Positions 36,201 to 48,242 of a stretch of DNA of 64,000 nucleotides are shown here, piece by piece. Origin of the DNA: Membranipora membranacea (Eukaryota; Bryozoa; Gymnolaemata; Cheilostomatida; Membraniporidae); the NCBI GenBank assembly GCA_914767715.1, contig OU612074.1, forward strand, positions 23,608,062-23,672,061, in the 5' to 3' direction. Both the position numbers and the translations under genes were made by a program. The first letter of the stretch is position 1, and each line of letters begins with the position of its first letter. The notes under the pieces are model-generated. The model saw only the letters and a list, made by a program, of their open reading frames with translations, did not search any database and was not told the DNA's origin.

Positions 36201-39200
36201 TACAGCTCCAAACTTCCTTCTAACAATAAAACAAAGCTGCTAAACTACCAAGCTCGTAGCAGGGTTTCATAGCGTTACACTTTGAGGTTCGGAGTGTGAC
36301 ACAATCCAGCAGGTGACTCCGCCAAAAATTGACAAGTTAGGGAGGAATTTAAGTGACCACAAATTCTCTCATGCAGGTTATAGTAGTCATTCTCTGGTTT
36401 ACTGCCAGAGTTCGATTGTAGGATGGATTGACCACATGTCAGGTATTGGGGTCAATGAATACAATTATAGTAAAGGGGACTGATATAAGACACATTATTA
36501 GTCACACATCAAAATAGCTGAGGTCTGAATATTCAGGGCATTGATTGACCAGTTTAGAAAACTGACAGCTAACTTGTTTTGCATATTTTCCCTTTAAGTC
36601 ACAGAACAGTCACCATTATCAAACATCTGAGGGAGACAAGAGTTTATATTTTGTAATTGATCAGAGAAATCTTGGCAGGGAACATATCCGGAGCAGAGCT
36701 GAGCAAGTTTGCAAAATAAGATTTATGTGACCTTTTGCAAACCGATATTCAGAGTTTGAGACACATAGCTTGGTTTAACCTGAAGGAGAACGAGAGAGGG
36801 AATAGTGAGTGAGAGGGGGGGGGGGGGGGGAGGTTAACAGTCAGCTCAACACAGTTTGAGTCTCCTTTCTGAGACATGGTTTCTATATAGACCTGTGATT
36901 GCTAACACCGGGTCGTTAGGATATCCAAATAGAGATAAGTTCCTATATAACGTCATATGAGCTGACTTACCTCGAATAAGCTGGCGGTAAGTTCCTCTAG
37001 CTCCTGTTCCATCTGATCTCTGACTCTCTCTAGTTTACCACATTCCTGATCCTTGAGCTGAAGCTCCCCCTGAGCTCTCATCAGCTCCTCTTTCAGCTTA
37101 CGGTACGTCTGATCCTTATACTCTACCATAGACGTACTACGACGCCTCAGGTCCCTGTAAGTACGATATACTGTAAGTATGAGAGACTTTCACCTACACT
37201 TACACCTACACTCTACCATAAACATGCTGTAAGTACGATATATACCCCAGGTAACCCTCAGAAACAAACAAATCGTCTTGCTCAAACTAAGAAATTCAAT
37301 GAGCTGCGCCTGCCCAACTGTGCATAAATATGCTTCTGTAAAGGGCAAAAACATTGGGTCTCCTTTTATAATATGGAAATCCAAATTGTCTTTTTTTCAC
37401 AATATTATCTGAATTGAAGTCTTAATTTACGTCCAAGGTCACTAAATAGTCCAAGGTCACTAAATAGTACTATTTATTGGTAATTGAACCTCCATTTACA
37501 GGTCATTACCACACCAAGTCAGTAATCAGCCAAAAAATGGAGGACAGAGAAATGGTCAAATCTCTGAACATTACTCTATTTATGTTTCTATCATCGTTAC
37601 AGGGAGTCTTAGTAAACCTTTTGTTCACGCCCAATCAAAACTCTTCATCTGGTAATCGAACCAGGAAAACTTTGCAAAGCAATGCCAAAAAAGCAAAAAC
37701 TGACACAAACTATCGTTTCACTCATAAAAAATAAGAAATCAGATTAAAAAGGTGACACCTGTTCATTTCTGACACTAGCCTACATCTACCTCAAACCCTA
37801 TCTGTGTTTGACTATTATAATTTCCCAAAAATTTCGAATGTGGATATTGCCTCACTAAATAATGGAAACGTTTTCAGAATCAATCATATGATCAACACTT
37901 AATTTAAGGATGGAATCATTGTTGAGTGTATGAGTAGGCTAGCTATTACAGCATTTTAGTTTTTTCTTCACATTATGAGTACAAGTAATGTTTATCTATT
38001 ACCTAGGAGACTATGATAATCTCTTATAATGTATCTGAATATTTGTGAAATTAAAAAAATTAAATGACTGATCCGCATGAGTTATTTGTCCTATAGGAGG
38101 GGGAGAGGGGGAGGGGGGAGAGGGGGAGGGGGGGAGGGGGAGAGGGGGGAGAGGGGGGGAGAGGGGGGGGAGAGGGGGGGAGAGGGGGGGAGAGGGGGGA
38201 GAGGGGGGAGAGGGGGGGAGAGGGGGGAGAGGGGGGAGAGGGGGGAGAGGGGGGAGAGGGGGGGGGGGAGAGGGGGGAGAGGGGGGGAGAGGGGGGATGC
38301 TTTAGGTTTATTATGACTGTGACCATTTATTCTCTAGCCTCAGAGCTTACATTGCAGTAGGTTAAAAGACAGGCTGTGAGCTTTTAGTCTGCTAATCGTC
38401 ACTTAAATTTCGACACAAAACTATCAAGATCCAACTTTACATTTTCCACTCCGTCTCACTAGAGAAGTGGATGTTGGCTAGCGTTAAGTTTAGCTAGTGT
38501 GCGACTTATTCGTTAGCTAGCGTTAAGTTTAGCTAGTGTGCGACTTATTCGTTAGCTAGCAATAATATTTCGGCTAGCAGCAGATATGAGAGTATATATA
38601 TATTGTAAAATGGATTAGTTAAAAGTTAGCTAGCTTTAAATTTAGCTATTCAAAGCCTGTATGAAATGGCTCCTTTTCCACAGGGAATACTTTACTCCTC
38701 TAAAGTTACTTAATATTGAAGCCTACGTCTTCAGACTCAGCAAAAAATGTGTAACATATAAATAAGAGGTGATTAGTGCCCCCCTCCCTTCCAGTGTATT
38801 TATGGACTGCTAATAATCTACTGTAGGTATGAATGGATCTGATGATGTGTGATATATAATAGTGAGTAATTAGGTACAGTGATTAGTCTGAGTATGTAAC
38901 GAGGGAGAGAAGGGGGTATATACCCGTCCCCTCCCTCTATGGTGTGACCACATACTATAAATTATCTCACTGTCAAGCTATGGAAGGAATCCTCACATTT
39001 TTTCTATATTGTGATCATTTCAGCCGTAGAAGAAATCATAACTCGATATGAGTACGATGTAACACAGAGCTAAGTTTAAGGGGGGGGGGGATATGAGGCT
39101 GATAGCTAATGATAAGCCAAGTGACCTGATGAAGCAATCTTGTTTTGATAGGAAGTGAAGTTCTGATTTTTGATTCATAAACAATAAGCTCTAATCATCA

Positions 39201-42200
39201 TCTCATTCAAATAAACATCTCATGTTATTTTGATGATATAAACATGCCTTCTGTGTACTGTAGTGACCCAGGGAGATACAGGCTGTTACAAGGCTGTGTT
39301 TGTTTATTTAGTTTGACCAAAGATCACAAGACCAGATATCATCGAGGGTTTCACCAGCAGCATGATAACATGTACGGAGAGTCTGATAGTGCAACCATCT
39401 AATTCTGAGGTTTTTAGTAGAATGAAACAATCATAAATTTGTCGTTGATGGAGCCATGAAGAGCGGAATAAATATCTCCATTCTGATGTTTTTCTTGTTC
39501 AGGATCTCGTGAAGACTGCAGATAGATAGTTTGGTCTGTTTTATGCTATCATTGCGATCCAGTATTATATGCCAAATCATGTGGTTTTTAAGCTGGATTG
39601 ATTGTGGACTTTTTATTTTGGGATCCATCCAGAATAAAATAATGTGACAACAGACAATTCACAATAAAATAGTCTTATCTTCTGATGAGGCTATTAATTT
39701 TTGGCGCTATTAGGAGCTCATTTTTGGAGATATTAGGAGCTCATTTTTGGCGCTATTAGGAGCTCATTTTTGGCACAGTCTCCATAGTTGGTGGATATAT
39801 AAATCTTAGTTATAGGTTTGCCAGTAGGAAATAATACAGCTCTCAAAATAAAGAGCTCCCAATTGAACAAAGCCCTAGCACAGTCCTTCCCCATCCCACT
39901 AGGACTAATAAATGCTGCAAGTATCATACAAGCTACACTGCAGAGTATCACAAGGACTCGGTGTCGGAAGAGGTAGGAGTCTGGCGGCTCAGACCAGGGA
40001 GAAGTCTCCCTGCTCAGACTGAGGTTTAAGGTAGGAGTCTGGCGGCTCAGACTGAGGTGTAAGGTAGGAGTCTGGCGGCTCAGACTGAGGTGTAAGGTAG
40101 GAGTCTGGCGGCTCAGACTGAGGTGTAAGGTAGGAGTCTGGCGGCTCAGACTGAGGTGTAACTGATGTATGTATGGAGAGGTGTAAAAATTAACGAAGCA
40201 ACATAATATTAACATTACTCATCAGAGCTTGCAACCTTTTCAGGTTCAAAACTGGTTGATTGTGTGATTTTTGCTATTTTCTCCATTTATCTCATTTCAA
40301 GATTGAAACTGAATATTAAATTTAATATTTAACTTGATCCTGTAGTGCAAATGACAGTCATGTAAATCTCACAAGTACCCCAGAGTGGACCAGTGTATGG
40401 ACACAATGAGATGTAAGCTCAGACCTGTGATTAAAAATTCTAAACTGACTCAGCAGTATATCAATTAGAGTAAAGTTTGATGCTGAATATGATATTATAA
40501 CAGAGTAAGGTTACACTCTGTGATATTATAAATATCCCACTTATGATTAGTTGTTATGATAGGGGAGGGGGGGAGACACCACAGCAGTCCCCAGTGTAGA
40601 GTATATGTCAGCTTCTAATACATATAGCAGGTGCTTGTAATGAGTTTAGTAGTGATGCTGACAGTCACAGTGTAGATGATGTTTATGGTGGTTTATATTA
40701 ATTAATAAGTGGTTGGGCTGTCAGTTCACTGTGACATGCTGTGCAAGGTACTACAAGCTCCACTGTCACATCTGACAGCTGAACCGGTGATCAGTGAGTA
40801 ATCACAGCCGCGGTGTCCTCGTGCCAAGTTGTGTCGACTTGTATCTGGTAGCGGCTCCCTTATATTTTCTGGTGTAATATTTAGGGCCGTGCGGGGGCAG
40901 CCCCTTATTTCTGGTGTTATGTTTAGGGCCGTGAATCACTGAATTAGTTTCTTGGAAGAATGCGGTGAAGAGATGATATAAAACATGTTTTCTAGTATCT
41001 GGGAAGACGGAAACGATAAGGAAATTGCACAAATGATGAGAAAAAATAACAGAATTGATTAAATAATCAAATTATATATAAAACTGACAGCCTTATTACA
41101 GGTTACCCACCGATGACAGCGACAAGAAAAAAAACTGTAAATGTCAAATTGCACAAGAGCCGACCGATAAAAGTACAATGTTCAGTCAGTACTCGGGGTC
41201 AGGTCATAGTAACTAATACATGATATCAGATTATCGGCTACTCGGGGTCAGGTCATAGTAACTAATACATGATATCAGATTATCGGCCGGGACACAAATC
41301 CAGGCAAAGCAATCTATAATATTATGGGAAGGCTATACTTTTACTCATAACGAAACCTCTTTTTTGTGAGCTGGGTTTTTCTCTTTTGGATACTTGTTAC
41401 TTACAGCATTCAGGCCATTTTTCCTGGGCAATGATTTTGAGTGAATAATTATTATTTTTTTTGTGAATAGCCCACAAGATATGTAAAGCCAATGAAGCAT
41501 TATAATAATTTCCTTATTTGAGGGAATGTTTAAATGCACCTCAGAATGTGATCTGTGGTCGAAACACCAGTTAGCCAACAATGTTCACTAAATAAAACCG
41601 GAGTTTGGTCTAGGAACCTCTCAGCCAAACGGTTGTAAAGGTGCTTGTGTATATGTTAGAGCTGATATAAGCTGAGCTGATATTTACAATCAAATTTGCA
41701 AGTTCAATAAAAAAGGGAATAAATTATGTCCCTATAACATTATGTACATCAGGACCCTGTAAGTCTGAGAATGTGGTCAGGACGGAAGTGATTAGAGATG
41801 ATGATTTTTGCTAATTACTAATAACCCCCTACCTATATACCTACCAGAGCGCAGAGATTGGGGAGCATGAATATTAGCACTTATTCTATGTAAATTTTAG
41901 CTTTTTTATCTGCCACTTTGAATGTATGATTTCTTAGTGGTAGACCTGACTGAATTCAACTGCCAAACTCATAAAGTAGGTATGCCTAACAATATTCAGG
42001 ATTGAAATGATGAATTTATAAGCCAATAGTGAGTAAATAATGCACACACAATTCGGCAGTCAGGGGGAGAGGGGGGGACAGGGTCGTATAAATGATGATC
42101 TATCCTACCATCTATCTAGTGGTGCAGTAGTATTCCTCTCCAGTGTACCAGTGTTAGAGCTCGATTCTATAGAACCACTAAATCCACTATCAGAGTCAGA

Positions 42201-45200
42201 GTTGTCCCCTTCGCCTGCCTCCTCCTCGTCCTCCTCAGAGGATGATGTTAGACTTGCCTCACTCTCACGTCGGTCGTCTATAGAAGCGCCTTCTGTATCT
42301 ATAAACTCGGTATCAGCTATACCACTGTCAGGGGAGTCGACGTTACCTCTCCGATTATAAGTCACATGTTTGGCAGCGTGACGCTGACTATCGGCAGCGG
42401 TGTGTGTAGGGGGTAGAGAAGATGGTTTGGATCTGATTGGCTGGCTCCTTCGCCTGGTTGCTACTTTAGGTACAGCTAACTCCTCAGGTATGGAGTCTAT
42501 GTTTAGAGTAGCGAGAGTAGATCTCCTTCCCTGGCTGTATGCTTGCGGAGGAGACGCCATGCTTACAGTAGAAATAGTTTATAAAATCCTCAGCTTGTTG
42601 CAGATAGATAGCTACTGATATCTGATCTCTGTAGTGCCCACTTCTCAAGTGTTGTGTATAATAAACCCCTTTGAGCTGTGACAATACTAATTTATCTGAG
42701 ACAATTATACGACCTTTGACACGAGATGACCCAGTTGACAGGCCAATTAAGTGAACTCTCGCTATCTCTCTCCTATCTATCTCATATCTCGTCCCTAGCA
42801 CAGAGCTGTCCCAGCACTGAGATATGCCGTATGATTGTAGATACTGTACATAGTTTGTAACTGATAATGAGTATATCACGCACTGCACTATCTATGTACA
42901 TGTGATAAGTTTTAACACTTCATTGACTCTCATCCATACATCATCAACTCTGACTTGTGTGTACCCGCCCCTAATCGTGGCCATTATTCTCAATGCGTCT
43001 CAGGCTAAGTAATCACATATGGTTTACATCGATAGTCTGTTATGATGATCGATATTCATCGTAAGGGTTCAGAGTCTAAATTTTAGCCTTTGGTCTGACT
43101 TAATATTTGAGAAAATATGGGCCTTATACTTTTGAATATATCAACAGTCTACAAATTGCCCAATATTATTTACGTCACGTTTGTCATTATATAAATATAT
43201 AACTGGCTGTCATCCAAACAGTGACATTCATGCACTGGTGCCCTGTAGATGTTTACTGTCCAGTAATGACAACTACAGATCACTACTTAGTATAGAGCCG
43301 GCCTATATTACACTTCATCTATTTTAATATTTTTTTTAAGAATAATTGACCAAATACAAAGTTCATGTACGTCACTCATAGACTTAATAATGAAATTAAT
43401 AAGTCTATGACTCTATTCCGCCCTTAGAATAGTGCAGCCAAAACAACTCGGCATTATTGATCATAATATGGTAAATATGACGTATATTTATCACGTTCCA
43501 TGTTTGGTGTTATGTACAAACTGTGAAGTTATTTAAAATTCTAACATCATTCCTTACAATTAATTTAATAATTAAATATCACTGAGACAGTCGGCAGATT
43601 AGCACCTTACAAATTACAACTCAGCCTCAACCTTCCTTCCAGAATGCCATCAGCGATTATAGTACTATGTATCTAAAATCACCAGGTATCAACAATCATA
43701 TTTATTTATATCCCGTCCAAACAGTAAATTGTGAAGCCAACTACAGGCTATACTGGAGTATGAGAGGAACAGATGAACTATCAGTTATCATATGGATCAT
43801 GTAGAGAATGAGATTGAGTGGTGATTTACACCTCAGACGACCCAAAGAGGGTGGAGCAGTGAAGGAGACTTAGACTGCATCTCCAAACATAACCGCTAAC
43901 CGGAGAGCAGTGAAGGAGACTTAGACTGCATTCTCCAAACAAAACCGCTAACCGGATACTGGAGGGTGGAGCAGTGAAGGAGACTTAGACTGCATTCTCC
44001 AAACATAACCGCTAACCGGATACTGGAGGGTGGAGCAGTGAAGGAGACTAAGACTGCATTCTCCAAACATAACCGCTAACCGGATACTGGAGGGTGGAGC
44101 AGTGAAGGAGACTTAGACTGCATTCTCCAAACATAACCGCTAACCGGATACTGGAGGGTGGAGCAGTGAAGGAGACTTAGACTGCATTCTCCAAACATAA
44201 CCGCTAACCGGATACTGGAGGGTGGAGCAGTGAAGGAGACTTAGACTGCATTCTCCATACATAACCACTATCCGGATACTGGAGGGTGGAGCAGTGAAGG
44301 AGACTTAGACTGCATTCTCCAAACATAACCGCTAACCGGATACTGGAGGGTGGAGCAGTGAAGGAGACTTAGACTGCATTCTCCAAACATAACCGCTAAC
44401 CGGATACTGGAGGGTGGAGCAGTGAAGGAGACTTAGACTGCATTCTCCAAACATAACCGCTAACCGGATACTGGAGGGTGGAGCAGTGAAGGAGACTTAG
44501 ACTGCATTCTCCAAACATAACCGCTAACCGGATACTGGAGGGTGGAGCAGTGAAGGAGACTTAGACTGCATTCTCCAAACATAACCGCTAACCGGATACT
44601 GGAGGGTGGACGGTAAACACTCTTGTTTGTTGATCACATTATCTATTAAGAGATTGAACTCCATTTTTTTATTATTATTATGATATGTTACTTCCGGAGG
44701 AAGGCTCACTGAATTTAGGTTTACCCGTGTCCTGTCCTTAGATAAAATTTCCTCCAAACTTTTTTTGGCGACCCTGCTACGAGGACTTAGGAGAACTTGA
44801 TAAATCAATATAAAAAACTTGACATTTCTTCGATCACTCAGTTATTTTGTCCCCTCAGTTAACAATATTCTCATCAATCAAATATAAGGAAACATTGTTT
44901 ACATCTGGCAGAGCCTTGCTATGGAAGCCAAAAACATGTCACTGTCGTGATTGTGACATGCTGTTATTCGCTCACAATCTTTAATAACTAGAAAATTAAT
45001 CGATTTATTCTCATTCATTCTTTTTGCAAAAGTGAAATATTATGGCACTGTGCCAGATCTGGTGAAGGATAAATGGTGTGCCAGGGAATCATTCCCATTT
45101 CAAATTTATTTTGTTTCACAATTCAACAATGACAGGGTTTTCCTGCACTTAGTGTAGGGTGTTTGATTTGATCAGTCATTTTCCTGAGAGTAAAACTGTA

Positions 45201-47194
45201 TACCTTATTTAGTATGGAACACTTACTATCATAAAGATTCTTCTCTCTTCACATTAACTTTGAATAAGTTAAGAGACATGATTATTTTGTGAGCTTATAA
45301 ATTGGTCCAGTTTTTTTTACTTACTACCAACAGGGAAGGTGGGAGGGATATCCCACCTTCCCTGCTGCTACCAGCCCCATATTATGCAAAGAAAATTATC
45401 AAGTTGTCCTCTCATTGAGATGATATGGCAGTAGCACACAACTTCAAGTTGTGTAAAATGTTTGCTTGAATGGAAAATTTATACCACACTGTGTTACTAA
45501 CAACTACGTCAATACCGCATAGGAGGGAAAACACAGTCTGTCTGAGTTTGATTCAGCTAGTTTGGTGCTAGTTTGGTGCTAGTTTGGTGCTAGTTTGGTG
45601 CTAGTTTGGTGTTAAGCACAGTGTGTTAATTAGCCACAGTCTTGACTGGCATGAGTTTTTTTTGTGATGAGGTTGAGTAAACAACAGCTAGCCATAAATT
45701 AGAGATTCTGTCGACATATATACTGAGATCTCAGAAACAGGCCTAGTGCTATACCGAGATCTCAGAAACAGGCCCAGCTATACCGAGATCTCAGAAACAG
45801 GACTAGTGTTATCTTTCACAACGAGTTCTACAGAATGAGTTGTACAGAACTTGTACAGAACTTTGACAGCAGCAACAACATGGTGGGATTAGGCCCTATA
45901 TATATAGGAACAGTACAGTACAATTTTGTTGTTGTAAAATCTGTTCCCGACGTTTCATGACATCATGTTGGCTTGTTTTCATTACCCATCTTCAACTCGT
46001 ATAAAGAGCGCACTCAGCTCCAAAGTTAACTTATTATTGGTTCAAGTTTTCTATCATTCCATCAACCTTACAGGGGAGACGACTCAATGGTGCATCAAAT
46101 ACACGACACCAGTCTGAGAGAGCTGCTGTATTACTAGTCTATAACTCAGCCTATATTATATACATGAGAGAATCCTTGGTCGTTAATATCACCCAACAGA
46201 GTGGTAGGAACTATAATTAAATCTAAAGTTCAAGTGCTCTGAGTGCCTTTTAAGGCTTTACACTGCAGCTGTGCTCTTGAAGGTTGGGATATTTGTGTGA
46301 CTAGTTACATTTTTGCTCCTAGGTACAGGTACAGCGCGGGTACAGCGCAGGTACAGGTACAGCGCTCTGCTGTTGTTCAGGGATGTTCACTAGTAACATG
46401 ATGAGCATACAATAAAATGAGATCCAAAGAGCGATCTAAAATAAACCCACTAGTTTGATGACTAATTCCTTTCAAACCTTATTGCACTGGTGGAAATAGG
46501 AAAAAAGTCTGTCTTGGCATACTTTCTGTACGGCGCGACAGAGTAAATTAATCAGGAGGTAGATTAGTTGACACTGAGCTTATAGTAAATCTAACTTACT
46601 CGTCTGGGCCGGACTGAGCTTCTAGTAATTCTCTTGATTTCTGCCTAAGACATATTTTTGGTATTGACGTCGCGTCGACTTGATCTTCTGCCATATTCTT
46701 CTCTCTCCCTCTGCTGCCGTTCTCTGTAGGCGGACTGCTGACTGGTAATTATATACAACGTCCGTGTCTTATTATAACATAATAATAATCTATAAAACAC
46801 CTGCATAGGCCTAATGCTGTTGGTTTCAAATTGTCAGCATTTCAGTGAATCTGTACTCAACCATGGTTTGGACATCCTGTAGCATGTCATGTCGCCTTAG
46901 AAATATTTGAAAATCAAAATCGAATTTCAGCATCACAAAAATCTGCAAAGGGTGCGATGATTAGGCCAATATATCCTAGTTAGTATGACATGTTACTTGG
47001 AGTTACCAATTTACTAAGGCATCGCCAAAGATTTCTAACTAAGCCCACTGTAGCTCACCTGGGACGGTTGTGTCGGGTTTTGTTGTGTTGTTCTGTTGGT
47101 CCACAAACTTTGTAGCCTCATAGCTAATACTATTCATGTTATGTGGTTCTGTTTCAATGCCCTCATCAGCCTTCAGAGCGTCGACTCTCTCCAT
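27202..47194 (-). CDS. RAB3IP: Rabin8/RAB3IP-like guanine nucleotide exchange factor (Sec2 family), 12 exons, 567 aa
   Basis: Coding exons on the minus strand: 47194-47059, 46741-46600, 42561-42109, 37154-36971, 34952-34875, 31477-31363, 30174-30032, 29734-29606, 29134-29055, 28577-28478, 27709-27640 and 27275-27202. All sites are GT-AG and phases are continuous. Residues 245-350 carry the Sec2p-type coiled coil with near-identity to vertebrate Rabin8: [42 protein letters not shown] and [14 protein letters not shown]. Residues 418-567 match the C-terminal domain ([63 protein letters not shown]). In known family members the coiled coil is the exchange site for Rab8/Rab3-type GTPases, acting in exocytosis and cilium assembly. 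The N-terminal 240 residues are longer than in vertebrates, Ser/Glu-rich, and unrecognised. Met codons at the start of exon 3 and inside exon 2 are possible alternative starts. RAB3IP versus RAB3IL1 cannot be distinguished. Confidence 0.92.
28290..28460. repeat. Minisatellite of about 29 bp, 6 copies, each with an internal inverted repeat
   Basis: The unit carries agtctgagcacacagact, whose ends agtctg and cagact are inverted copies. The array begins about 17 bp downstream of the donor of the Rabin8 exon at 28478-28577. Confidence 0.9.
29167..29278. repeat. 15-bp tandem repeat (gatacggcagcgcct)
   Basis: About six to seven copies, degenerate at the left. It lies in the Rabin8 intron between exons 29055-29134 and 29606-29734. 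Confidence 0.85.
31138..31170. repeat. Small inverted repeat
   Basis: cagggaggg and ccctccctg form a 9-bp stem around a loop of about 15 nt, in a Rabin8 intron. Confidence 0.5.
31606..32508. repeat. 20-bp minisatellite, about 45 near-identical copies
   Basis: The unit cactggtgtgtcacacagcc repeats with almost no divergence over 900 bp. Variants are limited to catcc (three units near the left) and cgcagcc (two units). The period of 20 makes all three plus frames encode the same 20-residue repeat, producing frames of 310-340 codons. It lies inside a Rabin8 intron, antisense to that gene; there is no sign that it is coding. Confidence 0.98.
33440..34743. repeat. 14-bp minisatellite (gatgaggaggctgt / gatgaggaggatgt) with duplicated flanks
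   Basis: About 84 units of 14 bp run from about 33560 to 34708, in two types differing at one base. The left flank (gtacagatcagatgagacta, about 33439 and 33527) is duplicated. The phrase gcctcaccac.gaagggct occurs both at 33508 and after the array at about 34717. The minus-strand 397-codon frame is an artefact of the array. Located in a Rabin8 intron. Confidence 0.97.
34982..35195. repeat. AT-rich tandem repeat ending in a palindrome
   Basis: Copies of ataacatactataatgt of about 17-19 bp pass into the perfect palindrome aatgtatgatatatcatacatt and a second related one. Confidence 0.85.
38092..38297 (+). repeat. Polypurine (GGGGGGAGA)n array
   Basis: About 200 bp of uninterrupted G and A on the plus strand, in runs of five to ten G separated by AGA. 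It lies in the Rabin8 intron between exons 36971-37154 and 42109-42561, so the transcript there would be pure pyrimidine. Confidence 0.95.
38476..38556. repeat. 39-bp tandem repeat, 2 copies
   Basis: gttagctagcgttaagttta and the following gctagtgtgcgacttattc occur twice in succession. Confidence 0.85.
39703..39774. repeat. 23-bp tandem repeat, 3 copies
   Basis: taggagctcatttttgg recurs at 39711, 39734 and 39757, with gcgctat or agatat between copies. Confidence 0.9.
39973..40163. repeat. 33-bp minisatellite, about 5 copies
   Basis: gtaggagtctggcggctcag followed by actgaggtgtaag repeats every 33 bp from 40031; the first copy at 39973 is separated by a divergent insert. Confidence 0.92.
41191..41288. 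repeat. 49-bp tandem duplication
   Basis: actcggggtcaggtcatagt and the sequence after it, to gattatcggc, occur at 41191 and again at 41240. Confidence 0.93.
43851..44608. repeat. 64-bp minisatellite, about 12 copies
   Basis: ggtggagcagtgaaggagac recurs every 64 bp, with the rest of the unit ending in cgctaaccggatactggag. Copies are nearly identical apart from the first two and one at about 44240. Located in the Rabin8 intron between exons 42109-42561 and 46600-46741. Confidence 0.97.
45331..45364. repeat. Perfect 14-bp inverted repeat with 6-nt loop
   Basis: cagggaaggtggga is followed by gggata and then tcccaccttccctg, a perfect stem. No element ends or target duplication are evident. Confidence 0.9.
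45562..45615. repeat. 11-bp tandem repeat (gctagtttggt), 5 copies
   Basis: Consecutive copies of gctagtttggt, the last one diverging to gttaag. Confidence 0.92.
45716..45806. repeat. Tandem repeat of about 30 bp, 3 copies
   Basis: gagatctcagaaacagg plus c(c)tagtg(c)tatacc occurs three times. Confidence 0.85.
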
Positions 47195-47561
47195 TATAAT
47201 CTGAATACACAGATTAAAACTTTACACTAATTAACTAATTCACCATAGTGACGTCAGTCTGTGCCTCAATGTAACATCGGCGTAGCTCAACGTTACCCTG
47301 GGACCACAAAGCAGGTCACCTTTTATATAGTAGAGTATTAGTTCTGCTGTACCACCATACACACCTGATGGTATGTCTACAGTACACTCTACACTAACTA
47401 AAGGGAGGCTTCCAAGCCCAACAAATGGTCAAATGCAATCAAACCTGAAGGTTGACTTAAGGTTGATTAAAATCGGATGTCTTATCACTCGCCCATCCCG
47501 AGGCAAGGGCGGCCAAATATAAATGCCTTAATGGCGAGGCCGCAATATCTGTGCCTATTCG

Positions 47562-47713
47562 CTCTCAGTTTGCAGTTTCAGTTTCAGGCAGGTCCGAGCA
47601 CACCTGGGGGCCAACCAATCCCCAGTAGAAGGTGGACTGCAGCTGGATTCGAACCCACGACCTTCAACACTGGCGTGCTGAAGTCCGGCGCTCTCACCAA
47701 CTGAGCCACCTCC
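47562..47713 (-). mobile_element. tRNA-derived SINE head
   Basis: The minus strand begins gtaggaggtggctcagttgg, followed by tgagagcgcc (A-box region), and has a perfect B box gggttcgaatcc about 45 nt further on. An acceptor-stem-like pairing (gaggtgg / ccacctt) is visible, but the variable part is long and the tail is not tRNA. It abuts the LINE fragment that starts at 47716. Confidence 0.7.
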
Positions 47714-47715
47714 TA

Positions 47716-48242
47716 CTCCTAAGCGTATAGCGTCCAAAATAAAGAGCGCATCTAAAATTCTCGGCTGTATAAAATACTCTCTACATGAAGCGTCTGAGAG
47801 AGGCAAGTTGCTTGCATATACCAGTCTCTGCCAGCCAATCCTTGAGTATGGTCATACCCTTTGGGACCCATCTGACAATACTACCAGCGATGCTATAGAA
47901 CATGTGCAATCCCAAGCAGTGCGCTTTATCAGAAATATCAAAGGTAGACGCGAATTAACTGAAGAGCGAGAGCAACTTGAACTAAAACCGCTAAAAGATA
48001 GGCGAAAAACACACAGGCTGTCCTTACTGATGAGAATACTCTCAGATGAAACCAGACACCAGACCATTGCCTCAGCATATGATGAGCTGGTTGACAGTAT
48101 AAGCCAGACAACTATGATTACACGAGCTGCAAACAGAGGGGAACCAACCTCAATATATGCCTCGAGCCAGACATATTACAACAGCTTCCTTCCGCATAAT
48201 GTGAGGGATCTAAGGCTGGGGTCAAATAACACTCAACAATAA
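47716..48242 (+). mobile_element. LINE fragment: C-terminus of non-LTR reverse transcriptase
   Basis: An open frame on the plus strand encodes KSASKILGCIKYSLHEASE, LLAYTSLCQPILEYGHTLWD, AVRFIRNIKGRRELTEEREQ and AYDELVDSIS, ending in a stop at 48242. This is the thumb and C-terminal region seen in CR1/L2/Jockey-like LINEs (AYTSLVRPxLEYxxxVWDP). The 5' part is missing. It resembles the opposite-strand copy at 49680-50285 (LLAYTSLCRPHVEYAASVWD) but is clearly diverged from it. Confidence 0.85.

Noticed and set aside
37477-37734. 85-codon plus-strand frame in a Rabin8 intron
   Set aside because: No similarity, no repeated family and no conserved motif; length is within chance.
42105-42107. Stop codon TAG as the end of the Rabin8-like gene
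   Set aside because: A GTAGGA donor two bases before this stop joins in phase to the exon at 36971-37154. It rebuilds the conserved RRRSTS/coiled-coil region, so the stop is intronic.
42484-42888. 134-codon minus-strand frame overlapping Rabin8 exon 3
   Set aside because: It is in a different frame from the exon and crosses its acceptor; no similarity and no supporting start.
47600-47713. Functional tRNA gene
   Set aside because: A and B boxes are good, but the anticodon arm and variable region do not fold properly and the sequence runs on into a non-tRNA tail.
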